Assembly (NCBI RefSeq): GCF_963576675.1
Contig: NC_088911.1
Coordinates: forward strand, 133,117,929 to 133,181,928
DNA length: 64,000 nucleotides
Direction: 5' to 3'
Origin: Euphorbia lathyris
Taxonomy: Eukaryota > Streptophyta > Magnoliopsida > Malpighiales > Euphorbiaceae
Made by a program: the position numbers and the translations under genes. The notes below the pieces were generated by a model. It was not told where the DNA came from. It saw nothing but the letters and a program-made list of their open reading frames with translations, and searched no databases. This document shows, piece after piece, positions 53,521 to 63,422 of the stretch; position 1 is the first letter of the stretch, and every line of letters starts with the position of its first letter.

Positions 53521-56500
53521 ATGGTTCAACCCCGACAACTGCAAGATTCCATGGAAACCAGTGACCGGAGGTATGAGGAGCTAAGGGAGCACCTCGCGGA
53601 ACAGATTCAGGCCAGCCATGAGCGGCAGAGACAGACCGATCAAAAGTTCCTGGAGTTAACCACCTCCCTAGAAAACTTCAAACTGGAGGTTCGGTCCTTG
53701 ATCCAATCCGCATCAGGAGGATCAACTCAGAGAAAGGAAGGAGCCCTTGAACAACCACGTCCACAAATGGGTCCTAGGGATCCTGAGGTAAGAAGGCCTG
53801 ACTTTGTCCTTGTGCATAACGCTGATAGCGATAGTGATGATTTTGAGGATATTGGGGATAATGGTGCCTTTAGAAATATGAGGGGTGTTGGCCCGAATGA
53901 TAACAGACGTGTGGGTATGGCTAGGGCAGAACCAGATCTAGGAAACTTTGACAGGGATGATGCCTTTAAGTTAAAAATAGACTTACCGTCTTTTGGTGGT
54001 GAACTGGATATAGAGGGGTTCTTAGATTGGTTATCGGAAGTTGAGCGCTTCTTTGAATATGTTGGGATTCCTGATGAGAGGAAAGTAAGGCTGGTGGCGT
54101 ATCGCCTGAAGGGTGGCGCATCAGTTTGGTGGGATCAGATGAGGGAAGAAAGAAGAAGAGGGGGCAGAGATCCGATTAGATCTTGGCTACGAATGAAGGC
54201 GATGTTGAGGGAGCAGTTCTTACCGCCGGACTATGAGCAGTATATCTACAGCTCCTACAGAGGATGCTCTCAAGGTGCCCGAAGTGTCCATGAGTATACC
54301 TCAGAATTCTTAAGGCTATCGGCTAGGGCCAACTTGTCTGAAACTGAAAGCCAAAAGACCTCTAGGTACCTAGAAGGGTTGAGATACAACATCCAGGATC
54401 GTATTGGCACACAGATGGTGGTTCGAGTGCAAGATGCCAGGAATTTGGCCCTGAAGGCTGAATCTCAACTAAGCGGGCGAACCCGGAGATCCGTCGCTAC
54501 TGAGTATACGCCTGGAGGAAGAGATAACGTGAAGTCTTATGACAAAGGCAAGCAAGTGGCGAGTGCCAGTGGAGTCAGGGTTAACAGTGTGGGAAGAGGA
54601 TCTGTTGGAGATACTAGGCCATACAAGGAGGTACCTACACCACCTAAGAGCAACAATCCATATGCGAGGCCCGCGCCTTTTAAATGTTTCAGGTGCAATG
54701 AACCAGGCCATAGATCCAACGAGTGTCCTAGGAGGAAGAGTGCTAACATGGTGGAAAGATGTGAAGAAGACTATGAAGAAGGGGATGAAGTATATTGTGA
54801 ACCCTTGGGAGAGGATGATGATGAGGCGGATGAAGGGAGATACGCCGTTCATGTGGTTAGACGCTTATTAGTCTCCAGCCGACTAGAGGGCGATCAGAAG
54901 CATCAACTATTCCGGACTCGTTGCCTTGTGAACAAAGGGCGATGCAACGTAATCATTGATAGTGGTAGTCAGGAGAACATTGTGAGTAGCAGCGCCGTTC
55001 AGAAGTTCGGGTTGTTGGTAGAGGCGCACCCTGATCCCTACAGGGTGGGATGGATCAAGAACGTTGGCGAGTTGAGGGTGACCCAGAGGTGCAAGGTACC
55101 GATTGAGATTGGTAACTATCATGATGAAGTCTGTTGTGATGTGGTCGATATGGACGCATGCCACCTATTGTTGGGCCGACCCTGGCAGTTTGATAACAAC
55201 GCCACCCACGCTGGAAGAGAGAACACTTACAGATTTGTGAAGAATGGGGTGAAGTTTGTCCTTACACCAATGGTGAGAGAGCCAAAGGCCGACGAGAAGT
55301 CTACCTTGGTAGTCTGTCCTACACACAAATCGTTTGTCAGCGAATGTGAAGAAAGCCAAATGGTATACGTGGTAATGGTTAAGGCGAATCACGAATCCGC
55401 CCAAAGGGACGAAAGGGAAATGCCGAGTGAAGTGACCCGCCTACTTGGCGAGTATCAAGATCTGTTCCCGGAAGAGCTACCCAGTAGGTTACCACCTTTG
55501 AGGGACATCCAACATCATATCGATCTTCTGCCTGGGGCTAGCTTACCAAGCCTCCCACACTATCGAATGAGTCCGAAGGAGAACGACATCATGAGACAGA
55601 AAGTGGAGGAACTCATCGAGATGGGATACGTTAGGGAGAGTATGAGTCCTTGCGCCGTTCCAGCGTTACTTACGCCGAAGAAGGATGGGTCTTGGCGGAT
55701 GTGTGTTGATAGTAGGGCCATCAACAAGATCACCATCAAGTACAAATTCCCCATTCCAAGGTTGGACGATATGATGGACCAGCTTGGCGGATCTAAAGTC
55801 TTCTCCAAGATTGATCTCAGGAGCGGTTATCACCAGATACGTATTCGAGCTGGGGATGAATGGAAGACTGCTTTCAAGACTAGGGATGGATTGTATGAGT
55901 GGTTAGTGATGCCATTTGGGATGACCAATGCCCCTAGTACTTTTATGAGACTGATGAATCAGGTGCTTCGCCCAGTAATTGGGAAGTTCGTAGTTGTGTA
56001 TTTTGATGATATTTTGATTCATAGCCAGACCTTGGCGGATCATGAGAAGCATTTGCAGACAGTATTTGATCTGTTAAGGAAACACCAGCTATTCGCCAAC
56101 ACCAAGAAGTGTGACTTTGTCATAGAAAGTTTGGTTTTCCTTGGATTCGTGGTTAGTGGCGACGGTGTCCAAGTGGATGGAGAGAAGGTGAGAGCCATCC
56201 GAGAATGGCCGACTCCGAGGAATGTGGGGGACATCAGGAGTTTTCATGGGCTAGCAACATTTTATCGAAGATTCATTAAGAACTTCAGTTCCATAGTGGC
56301 CCCATTGACAGAATGTTTGAAGAAAGGAAAGGGGTTCGAGTGGGCGGACGCCCAAGAAGAGAGCTTCGCCTTGATCAAGGAAAAACTGAGTACAGCGCCA
56401 GTGCTGGCGTATCCTGATTTTGATAAACTGTTTGAAGTTGAGTGTGATGCCAGTGGAATTGGGATTGGTGGTGTTTTGATGCAAGAGAAAAGGCCCATTG

Positions 56501-57999
56501 CGTACTTCAGTGAGAAGCTATGTGACGCACGGCAAAAGTGGGCAACGTATGATCAAGAATTTTATGCCATAGTGAGGGCATTGAAAGTATGGGAGCATTA
56601 CTTAGTGGGGAAAGAATTCATTCTCTACACTGACCATCAGGCCCTCAAGTATCTAGGAAGTCAGAAGCAACTTCGAAGCTCCATGCATGCCCGATGGTCC
56701 GCCTTCATAGATAAGTTCCCCTATAAGCTTATCCATAAGGCGGGAAAACAAAACGTAGTGGCGGACGCCTTGAGTCGGAGGGTTGCACTAATAAAAGCCG
56801 TCAATCTGGAAACCGACTGCTTCGAACATATCAGAGGAGAGTACCCGGCGGATCCCGATTTCGATAGCATTTGGGAGAAATGTAAAACCCAGCATGGAGA
56901 TGGAGCGTATCACATCACGGATGAGTATCTAATGAGGGGTAACCAAATTTGTTTACCTTGCACTTCCATCCGCGAAAAAGTTATCCGCGATCTGCATGGC
57001 AGATCCCTGGGGGGACATTTTGGACGAAACAAGACCTATGAAGCAGTAAGTTCCTGTTATTTCTGGCCCAAGATGAGGAGAGATGTGGCTTACCTAGTAG
57101 AACGATGCTATATCTGCCAGACCGCCAAGGGACACCCCACTAATGCTGGTTTGCAACTACCACTACCTGTCCCAGAAACTATATGGGAGGATCTGTCCAT
57201 GGATTTTGTCCTAGGGTTACCCAGAACTCAGAGGGGCATGGATTCCATCTTTGTGGTTGTTGACCGATTCTCAAAAATGGCACACTTCATACCATGCCGA
57301 AAAACCAATGATGCATCGGCAACTGCTAAACTGTTCTTCAATGAGGTCGTCAGACTACATGGCGTCCCAAAGAGTATTGTCTCAGATCGTGACACGAAGT
57401 TTCTGAGTCACTTCTGGTGGACCTTGTGGGCTCTTTTTGATACTTCTCTGAAGTTTAGTACCACTGCCCACCCTCAGACAGACGGACAAACAGAAGCGGT
57501 CAATAGAACTCTGGGAAACTTACTGCGTAGCAAGTGCAAGGATAAGCCCCGGATGTGGGATGTGGTTCTAGCCCAAGTTGAGTTCGCCTACAACGGCTCT
57601 GTACATTCGGGAACCGGGAGATCACCATTTGAGGTAGTATACACAAAGACCCCAAACCATGCCCTTGATATAGCATACCTTCCAAAGGGAAATGTGACTG
57701 CCAACCAGCTGGCCCAGGACTATATGCAGATGCACCAAGAGGTAAGGGAGACTCTTGAGGATATAAATCAGAAGTTAAAGGATAAGGCAGATGAGCACTG
57801 CAGGGACCTACAGTTTGAAGTTGGAGATGAGGTCATGGTATATTTGGGCAAGGAGAGGCTCGCCAACACCGCAAGCAGCAAACTTCGGCCTAGGAGGTAT
57901 GGGCCATATAAAATCACCAAAAAAGATCAATGCCAATGCCTATCATATAGCATTGCCAAACTGGCTTGGCAAAGTCTCACCAGCGTTCAACATCCGTGA
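53521..57999 (+). CDS. CRM-type gag-pol polyprotein, single frameshift near the C-terminus
   Basis: The ATG at 53521 follows the PBS and opens 1492 codons without a stop. In order: a coiled N-terminus, the gag core, zinc knuckle CFRCNEPGHRSNEC (from 389), protease IIDSGS (Asp480), RT with YFDD (827), RNase H (Asp976), integrase finger from His1159, and a D-D-35-E core (Asp1228, Asp1289, Glu1325). An extra A in the A6 run at 57919-57924 sends the frame to TGA at 57997-57999. In the +1 frame the C-terminal part (NANAYHIALPNWLG, FNIRDLSPW) continues to a TAG at 58202-58204, inside the 3' LTR. The targeting tail is therefore out of frame here. The element may otherwise have been active recently. 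Confidence 0.93.
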   Translation: MVQPRQLQDSMETSDRRYEELREHLAEQIQASHERQRQTDQKFLELTTSLENFKLEVRSLIQSASGGSTQRKEGALEQPRPQMGPRDPEVRRPDFVLVHNADSDSDDFEDIGDNGAFRNMRGVGPNDNRRVGMARAEPDLGNFDRDDAFKLKIDLPSFGGELDIEGFLDWLSEVERFFEYVGIPDERKVRLVAYRLKGGASVWWDQMREERRRGGRDPIRSWLRMKAMLREQFLPPDYEQYIYSSYRGCSQGARSVHEYTSEFLRLSARANLSETESQKTSRYLEGLRYNIQDRIGTQMVVRVQDARNLALKAESQLSGRTRRSVATEYTPGGRDNVKSYDKGKQVASASGVRVNSVGRGSVGDTRPYKEVPTPPKSNNPYARPAPFKCFRCNEPGHRSNECPRRKSANMVERCEEDYEEGDEVYCEPLGEDDDEADEGRYAVHVVRRLLVSSRLEGDQKHQLFRTRCLVNKGRCNVIIDSGSQENIVSSSAVQKFGLLVEAHPDPYRVGWIKNVGELRVTQRCKVPIEIGNYHDEVCCDVVDMDACHLLLGRPWQFDNNATHAGRENTYRFVKNGVKFVLTPMVREPKADEKSTLVVCPTHKSFVSECEESQMVYVVMVKANHESAQRDEREMPSEVTRLLGEYQDLFPEELPSRLPPLRDIQHHIDLLPGASLPSLPHYRMSPKENDIMRQKVEELIEMGYVRESMSPCAVPALLTPKKDGSWRMCVDSRAINKITIKYKFPIPRLDDMMDQLGGSKVFSKIDLRSGYHQIRIRAGDEWKTAFKTRDGLYEWLVMPFGMTNAPSTFMRLMNQVLRPVIGKFVVVYFDDILIHSQTLADHEKHLQTVFDLLRKHQLFANTKKCDFVIESLVFLGFVVSGDGVQVDGEKVRAIREWPTPRNVGDIRSFHGLATFYRRFIKNFSSIVAPLTECLKKGKGFEWADAQEESFALIKEKLSTAPVLAYPDFDKLFEVECDASGIGIGGVLMQEKRPIAYFSEKLCDARQKWATYDQEFYAIVRALKVWEHYLVGKEFILYTDHQALKYLGSQKQLRSSMHARWSAFIDKFPYKLIHKAGKQNVVADALSRRVALIKAVNLETDCFEHIRGEYPADPDFDSIWEKCKTQHGDGAYHITDEYLMRGNQICLPCTSIREKVIRDLHGRSLGGHFGRNKTYEAVSSCYFWPKMRRDVAYLVERCYICQTAKGHPTNAGLQLPLPVPETIWEDLSMDFVLGLPRTQRGMDSIFVVVDRFSKMAHFIPCRKTNDASATAKLFFNEVVRLHGVPKSIVSDRDTKFLSHFWWTLWALFDTSLKFSTTAHPQTDGQTEAVNRTLGNLLRSKCKDKPRMWDVVLAQVEFAYNGSVHSGTGRSPFEVVYTKTPNHALDIAYLPKGNVTANQLAQDYMQMHQEVRETLEDINQKLKDKADEHCRDLQFEVGDEVMVYLGKERLANTASSKLRPRRYGPYKITKKDQCQCLSYSIAKLAWQSLTSVQHP

Positions 58000-58204
58000 C
58001 CTTAGCCCATGGAAATCGGATGGTCCTTTAAAGCTCAACAAAAACGAATCAGTGCCGGACTCTTTTAAAGAAGGAGAGAATGATGCGGACATCCGAACTG
58101 GCCACACTGATCGCGCGGACTCTAGCGGGTCTTCAAGAATCAAGCTCACAGAGGATGCACCCGGAAGGGCGGATCCCCAAGACATGCGAGCAAGGCGGAT
58201 CTAG
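58000..58204 (+). pseudogene. out-of-frame C-terminal extension of CRM pol, reading into the 3' LTR
   Basis: The +1 frame from about 57925 carries the expected integrase tail, then an acidic and polar tail ending at TAG 58202-58204. About 120 bp of it lies in the LTR. In CRM elements this region holds the CR targeting motif; I cannot confirm the motif itself. Confidence 0.7.
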
Positions 58205-58580
58205 GAGTACGCCAGAAGGCGTATCCACATATGAGCATGGGCGGATCGCCAAGATTACTTCCTCAGGAAGTCGACCAACAGACAGCCTGACAGTCCATAC
58301 CTGCACCGACGTACTCCTTGTCTGAGCAGACTATCCATTTTGCCCTTTTGTCTTATGCCTTTTTGTAACCCTAATAGGGGTAGCGTCGGTCATTAGGGGA
58401 TGTATTTATACCCTCATTTTGTAAGAATGGAACAACTTTTTATGAATCAAATATCATTTCTCTTTGAGAATTAAGGTTTATACCTTGTTATCGGGATTCA
58501 CTCCTTCAAGTTAAGCTTGAGAAGAACATCTTTGTTGGTTTACGACTAAAACCTTCATTTCTCGCTTTCAATCCGTATCA
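58081..58580 (+). repeat. 3' LTR of the CRM-type element
   Basis: 500 bp, matches 52974-53473, followed by GAACT. Confidence 0.93.
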
Positions 58581-58789
58581 GAACTTATGACCGGTTAACA
58601 TTTTGATGTGTTGGCATATAATACAATGTAATTTTTTTCTAATTTGCATGGTTAAATCCTTTTTAATAAATTGGTTTGAGAGAGAAAGAAGAGAGAGAGG
58701 GATGACCACGGAGAAGAGGTGTGAGAAAGAATTCGAACTAAAGTGGCTTGAGAGTGCTGAATCTTTTTCGATATCATATAGACATGGGC

Positions 58790-59103
58790 GGAGAATAAAA
58801 AAGAAAGTAGAAAAAAAGAGGGGGCCTAAAATTTGCTTCCCGCTTTTTCACAAAAATAAAATATTTATCATACCGATGGAATTCTGTCAGTATGATAAAT
58901 TTTTCACCAGTGAATTCACCAGCGGAAAGTTTTACCAGCGGTTACGCTGGTGAGATTAGAAATCACCGATGGAAATTAAATTATGCTGCTGTTCCGCTAG
59001 TAATCTACATCGGAAATCAATCCGTTGTTATTTTGCCGGTGATTAGCAGCAGAAATTAGTCCGCTGGTAAATTCCGTTGGTAAATCGCAATTTTCTTATA
59101 GTG
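58790..59103. mobile_element. right end of a second CACTA-like element
   Basis: It ends AATTTTCTTATAGTG, the inverse of CACTATAAGAAAATT, a CACTA-type terminus different from that at 20729/40521. It is preceded by clustered ACCAGCGG, CCGATGGAA and CCGCTGGTAA words in both orientations. No matching left end was found; it may be truncated or lie left of the CRM insertion. Confidence 0.6.
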
Positions 59104-59629
59104 ATAGTTCAATATGTTTTAAGGTTTGATTCATGTGAGAAGGTAAAAGGGTCAGTTCCTACTCATTCTATTTTTTTGGAACTTTTATGATACTTTGTGA
59201 TGTTCTTCATTACTAAAAAATTTAGGTTACTCTTAGAGTAATACTCTAGAACAATCCAGGTTAACCCCATCACACTTTTGCAACAAAAAAGCTTTTCTAA
59301 CTCCAGCAAAATTTTCATCTGATGAAGTAAAACACCAAATGTTATAAATATGAACGTGGCATGATCTATAAATTCAAACATAATAACTGAGTCGAGTGAA
59401 TCGAAATATGAGATATAGGAGCAATGATGTCTATAAAATCTGAGTATTATGGAATTCAAACAGAGTGAGATTTCATAAAATCGAATAAATCAGATTCTAT
59501 AAGCCCAACAATTTGAACTATATAAGGTTGAATCCGAATACAAGAAACGTGGAAAACTTGGTCACTGCCAATTATGTATTTGGACATATTCCCAAAATTT
59601 GATAATTGTGTCTTATGACCAGTAGGTTA
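59104..59629. other. AT-rich intergenic DNA
   Basis: No gene. The 98-codon minus-strand frame here has no recognisable feature. Confidence 0.5.
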
Positions 59630-59811
59630 AGGCGGCTGCCTAGATCGGGATTTTTAGAATACCGTCCGATTTCCACTAGTCGGGCGGCATAAATCGGTTG
59701 ACCGATTTTTGGTCTCCTAGATGATCTCAAGCCATCCTAGGCGGTCCCAAACGGCTCATATGCGATCCTAGACGGCTCCCAAGCGGTCCCAGACGGCTCT
59801 TTTGAAAAAAT
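59630..59811. repeat. degenerate short tandem repeat rich in GCGGTCCCA / ACGGCTC
   Basis: Units of about 17-21 bp such as GCGGTCCCAAACGGCTC, GCGATCCTAGACGGCTC and GCGGTCCCAGACGGCTC follow one another at about 59735-59810. The preceding GGCGGCTGCCTAGATCGG and TAGTCGGGCGGC are related words. Possibly part of an unrecognised MITE. Confidence 0.6.
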
Positions 59812-59984
59812 TGACCCTTTTATGTCAATTTTTGTAATTTTAAATAAAATATGAAATGACAAAAAAAAACTTAAACTATCAAATGTATTTTTAAGGATAT
59901 TAATTTTTATTTTATTTTGATACATTTGGTTATTAATGTAATTTTATTGATCCATTTTTAAAGACATTAATGTAAATTATATTA
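59812..59984. other. AT-rich spacer
   Basis: Nothing recognisable. Confidence 0.4.
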
Positions 59985-60007
59985 ATATATATATATATAT
60001 ATATATA
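59985..60007. repeat. (TA)n microsatellite at the MULE boundary
   Basis: About eleven TA units directly left of the MULE terminus, which hides any target duplication. Confidence 0.9.
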
Positions 60008-60367
60008 GGGGTGAGATCCAGCGTGACAATGGCTTAAGTTGTGACAATGAGCTTATTGTGTGACATAACAAAACTACGTCGTTTTGGCAATAAAATTCAA
60101 AAAAAAAACACGCGTTTCTCCTCTGTTCTTCACAGGAAAAACGCGCGAATCAAATATCTCAATTCTACTCTGTTCCTCACAGGAAAAATGCGATTTTATT
60201 CTCTCACAATCATCGATCGATTTCAAATCTGTATTCAGATTAAACTCTGAGTTTCTTCTCCGTTGAATTAAGGTTCGATTTTCTACTCTCAACATTACTG
60301 ATCGATTCTCTTGAAATCAACATTATCGATCGATTTCTCATCTGCATTCATATAATTAAATCTTAAT

Positions 60368-63300
60368 ATGGAATACGAACACCAAAATATGGAATCTGAA
60401 GACAACAATCAGTGCAATATGGAACACAACACAACATCATCTCTAGGTATTTTGCTCATATCTGACACTTTACATTTTTGTTGATAATAGATTTATCTTA
60501 AATTTATCTGATATATATGGATTTCTTGATAATAGTTGATCTAAACTTATTCTCAGACTTGATAATAGATTTCTTATACTAATTATTAACAAAAACTGTA
60601 CTGTAAATTCTAACAAATTGTAATTGTTATTCCATGTGAATATATCATTGGTTCCATAATAATATATTAGTTGTTCAAACTAGATATATTAATTGTTCCG
60701 AACTAATGTACCATTTGTTCAAAGTACATATTTGTCCTAATCTCAACTCTCTTACTTGTTTTGTAGATTTGCTTTCGCCTACTTACTCTTCTACTACAAT
60801 TGTACCTTACACGCCAGAAGTAATCACAAGACTCAGCCCTAACGGAACAAAAATATGGATTCCTAATTGTTCAAATGAGTTAAAACCTGCTCTTGGAATG
60901 ATATTTGAGAATTATAATAAAGCTCAAGAATTCTACAAATCATATGCATGTGCTGCTGGATTTAATAGTAGGATATCAACTTCAAGAAAGAAACAAGGTG
61001 TTATAAAAGAACAATTTTTGTATGCAATAAAGAAGGTTACAAATATCACAAAAGAAAAGCAATATCCAGTGATATAAAAACTAGAAAAAGGACACTCAGT
61101 CGCGTAGGATGCAGTGCTAAAATGATTATCAAACTTTCCGACAATGGAAACTATGAAGTGACACAGTTTAAAGAAGAACATAATCATCTTCTATACACTC
61201 CAGATGTGTACAATATCAAAAAGATGGCAGGAACATGAACCTTCTACTGAAAAAGATGGTAGTTAATAATGCAAAGGTAAAAAATCTTCTTCATAATTGT
61301 TATGCATTATAAATAATGTATTCTGTTTACTTATAGAATTTTACTCATTTCATCTAAAAATAAATGAATTCTGATTTGGTTGAACAGATGAATGTTGGTC
61401 CTCTAAGAACTTATAGACAAGCAAAGGAATTTTATGGAGGATATGAAAATATTGGTGCATCGAAGATAGATTTTACAAACTTCCAGAGAGACTTGAAAGC
61501 ATATATTAAGGATTCAGATGCACAAATGTTTGTAGATAATTTTCAGAAAAAAAAGGAGTTATGGAGTGCATTATTTTTCGAATTTGAAGTAGATCAAGAA
61601 GGCAGACTCTGTAGAGCTTTATGGGCAGACCTTGTATGTATCAAAAACTACGCTCTTTATGGCGATATGATCTCATTTGACACAACATATAGCACAAACT
61701 GGTACTACATAATAATCTTTGGCATAAAATTTTAGCTTTCTGCATTTCATATACTGATTTTGAAACACAAAAATTGTATCATGTTCTTTAAATAGAAAAC
61801 TTATTTTTATGTTACAATGAACAGGTATAATATGATATTTGGATCATTTACTAGGGTTGACAATCACAAAAAATGTATTACATTTGCATCTTGTTTCGTG
61901 GCTAACGAAGATATAGCATCATTTGAGTGGGTTTTTAAAACATTTCTGAAAGCAATGGACAACAATGAGCCGACTTGCTTGATAACAGACCAAGATCCAG
62001 CAATGATAGTTGCAATAAAAAATGTTTTAAAAAAACAGAACACAGATTTTGCATGTGGCACATTATGAAGAAGATGTCAGACAAAATAGGTATGAAAAAT
62101 AATTCTATACTATTTATTTTCTATTGTCCCATTCAATAAATACAATGTTCAAATATAATACATGTGTTGTTCAATATGAATACATAAAATGTTCCAAAAT
62201 GATATATGTGTTGTTCAATACGCATACATTAATTATATTCTAAACTCTATTCTTACAAATACAGGAAGACAAATAATGCAAGAAACAGATTTTATTACAA
62301 AGATAAATTCTTGCGTGTGGAGTGTAGAATTGGAACCAGAAGAGTTTGAACAAAAATGGATGGAAATTATTTTGGAATTCAATTTACAAGAACATGGATG
62401 GCTGAAACACATGTATGATATAAGATCAACATGGATTCCTGCTTATTTCAGAGACTCATTCCTAGCGGGCTTAATGAGAACAACCTCAAGGTCAGAAAGT
62501 GAAAATCACTTCTTCACTTCTTTCACAAAAAGTCATTTGACTCTCATTGAATTCCTCCTCCGGTTTGAGGGTGCAATGGAAGCACAAAGACATGCACAAG
62601 GAAAAAATGACAATGATTCTAAACACTCAATACCTATGACTCAAACACCAATTCCTATCGAAAAGCATGCATCAGAAGTATTTACAAGAACAATTTGCTA
62701 TGAATTTCAAAAATAATTGATAGATGCTTCATTTAAATGTGGCGTTGATGATATACAGAAACACATTGACAAATGCAGAATCACTGTAAGAGAAAAAGGT
62801 AAAAAAACAACATATCAGGTTGTTTATAATACAGAAAACAGTGACACAACATGTTTGTGCAAGATGTTCAATAGAGCATGAATTCCCTGTAGACATATGG
62901 TGCTTGTATGGAAGGATAGGATGCTGGAAAAAATTCCTGACCAGTATGTGCTAAACAGATGGAAAATATTACCAGAGAGAACATTGCAAAATAATGTTAT
63001 AGAAGAATGTGCTAGAACAATGGGAAAGAAAATAATGTTGAATAACTTATGGAGTGAGATTCACATGAATGTGTGTTTGGCTGAAGGGGATGAAGAGGAC
63101 CTAAATAATCTCACAAGAAACATTCAAACATTGAGGACAGAGCTGGAAGCAAAGAAAAGAAAGAACATCAACAATTCTACTAAAATTCAAGACATAGAGA
63201 TGTTGGTTGGAACAAGTCGGCCCTCTGAAGTTCTAATCAAAGAACCTAAAATTTCTAAAAACAAAGGAACTGGGATTCAGCTTACAAACAGTGAGAAAAG

Positions 63301-63422
63301 ATTGAAGGGAGAAAAAGAGAAAACAATTGAACAATCACAAAAAAAAAACAAAAGATGTGCAAAGGATGTCACCAATTGTGCAACCATGACATTAGAAACT
63401 GCCCAGAAAAAGCAAAGAGATA
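60368..63422 (+). pseudogene. FAR1-type MULE transposase, five exons, decayed
   Basis: Inferred exons are 60368-60446, 60767-61276, 61388-61701, 61825-62089 and 62265-63422; all four introns begin GT, end AG and keep phase. The FAR1 DNA-binding domain (FENYNKAQEFYKSYA ... EEHNHLL) is in exon 2 with shifts near 61020 and 61233. The transposase core (SFDTTYSTN, LITDQDPAM, then CMWHIMKKM) crosses exons 3-4, with a one-base loss in the A7 run near 62030. TSRSESENHFF, a SWIM finger (CLCKMF...CRH) and a CCHC knuckle (CKGCHQLCNHDIRNC, out of frame) end it. Stops at 62714-62716 and 62879-62881 also break it. Related plant genes are light-signalling FHY3/FAR1, but this copy sits in a transposon. Confidence 0.85.

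Larger units (their letters stand above)
52974..58580 (+). mobile_element. CRM-lineage Ty3/gypsy retrotransposon, nearly intact
   Basis: 500-bp LTRs (52974-53473 and 58081-58580) start TGATGCGG and end CCGTATCA, differ at four positions by eye, and are flanked by GAACT (52969-52973 and 58581-58585). PBS TGGTATCAGAGCC starts at 53476. The purine tract AAAGAAGGAGAGAA (58067-58080) overlaps the end of pol. RT wording (YEWLVMPFGMTNAPSTFMRLMNQ, APLTECLKKGK) is that of centromeric retrotransposons, and the pol frame running into the 3' LTR is also a CRM trait. Confidence 0.9.

Noticed and set aside
55165..56498. Several 60-127 codon minus-strand ORFs in the CRM element
   Set aside because: Antisense shadows of an intact polyprotein frame.
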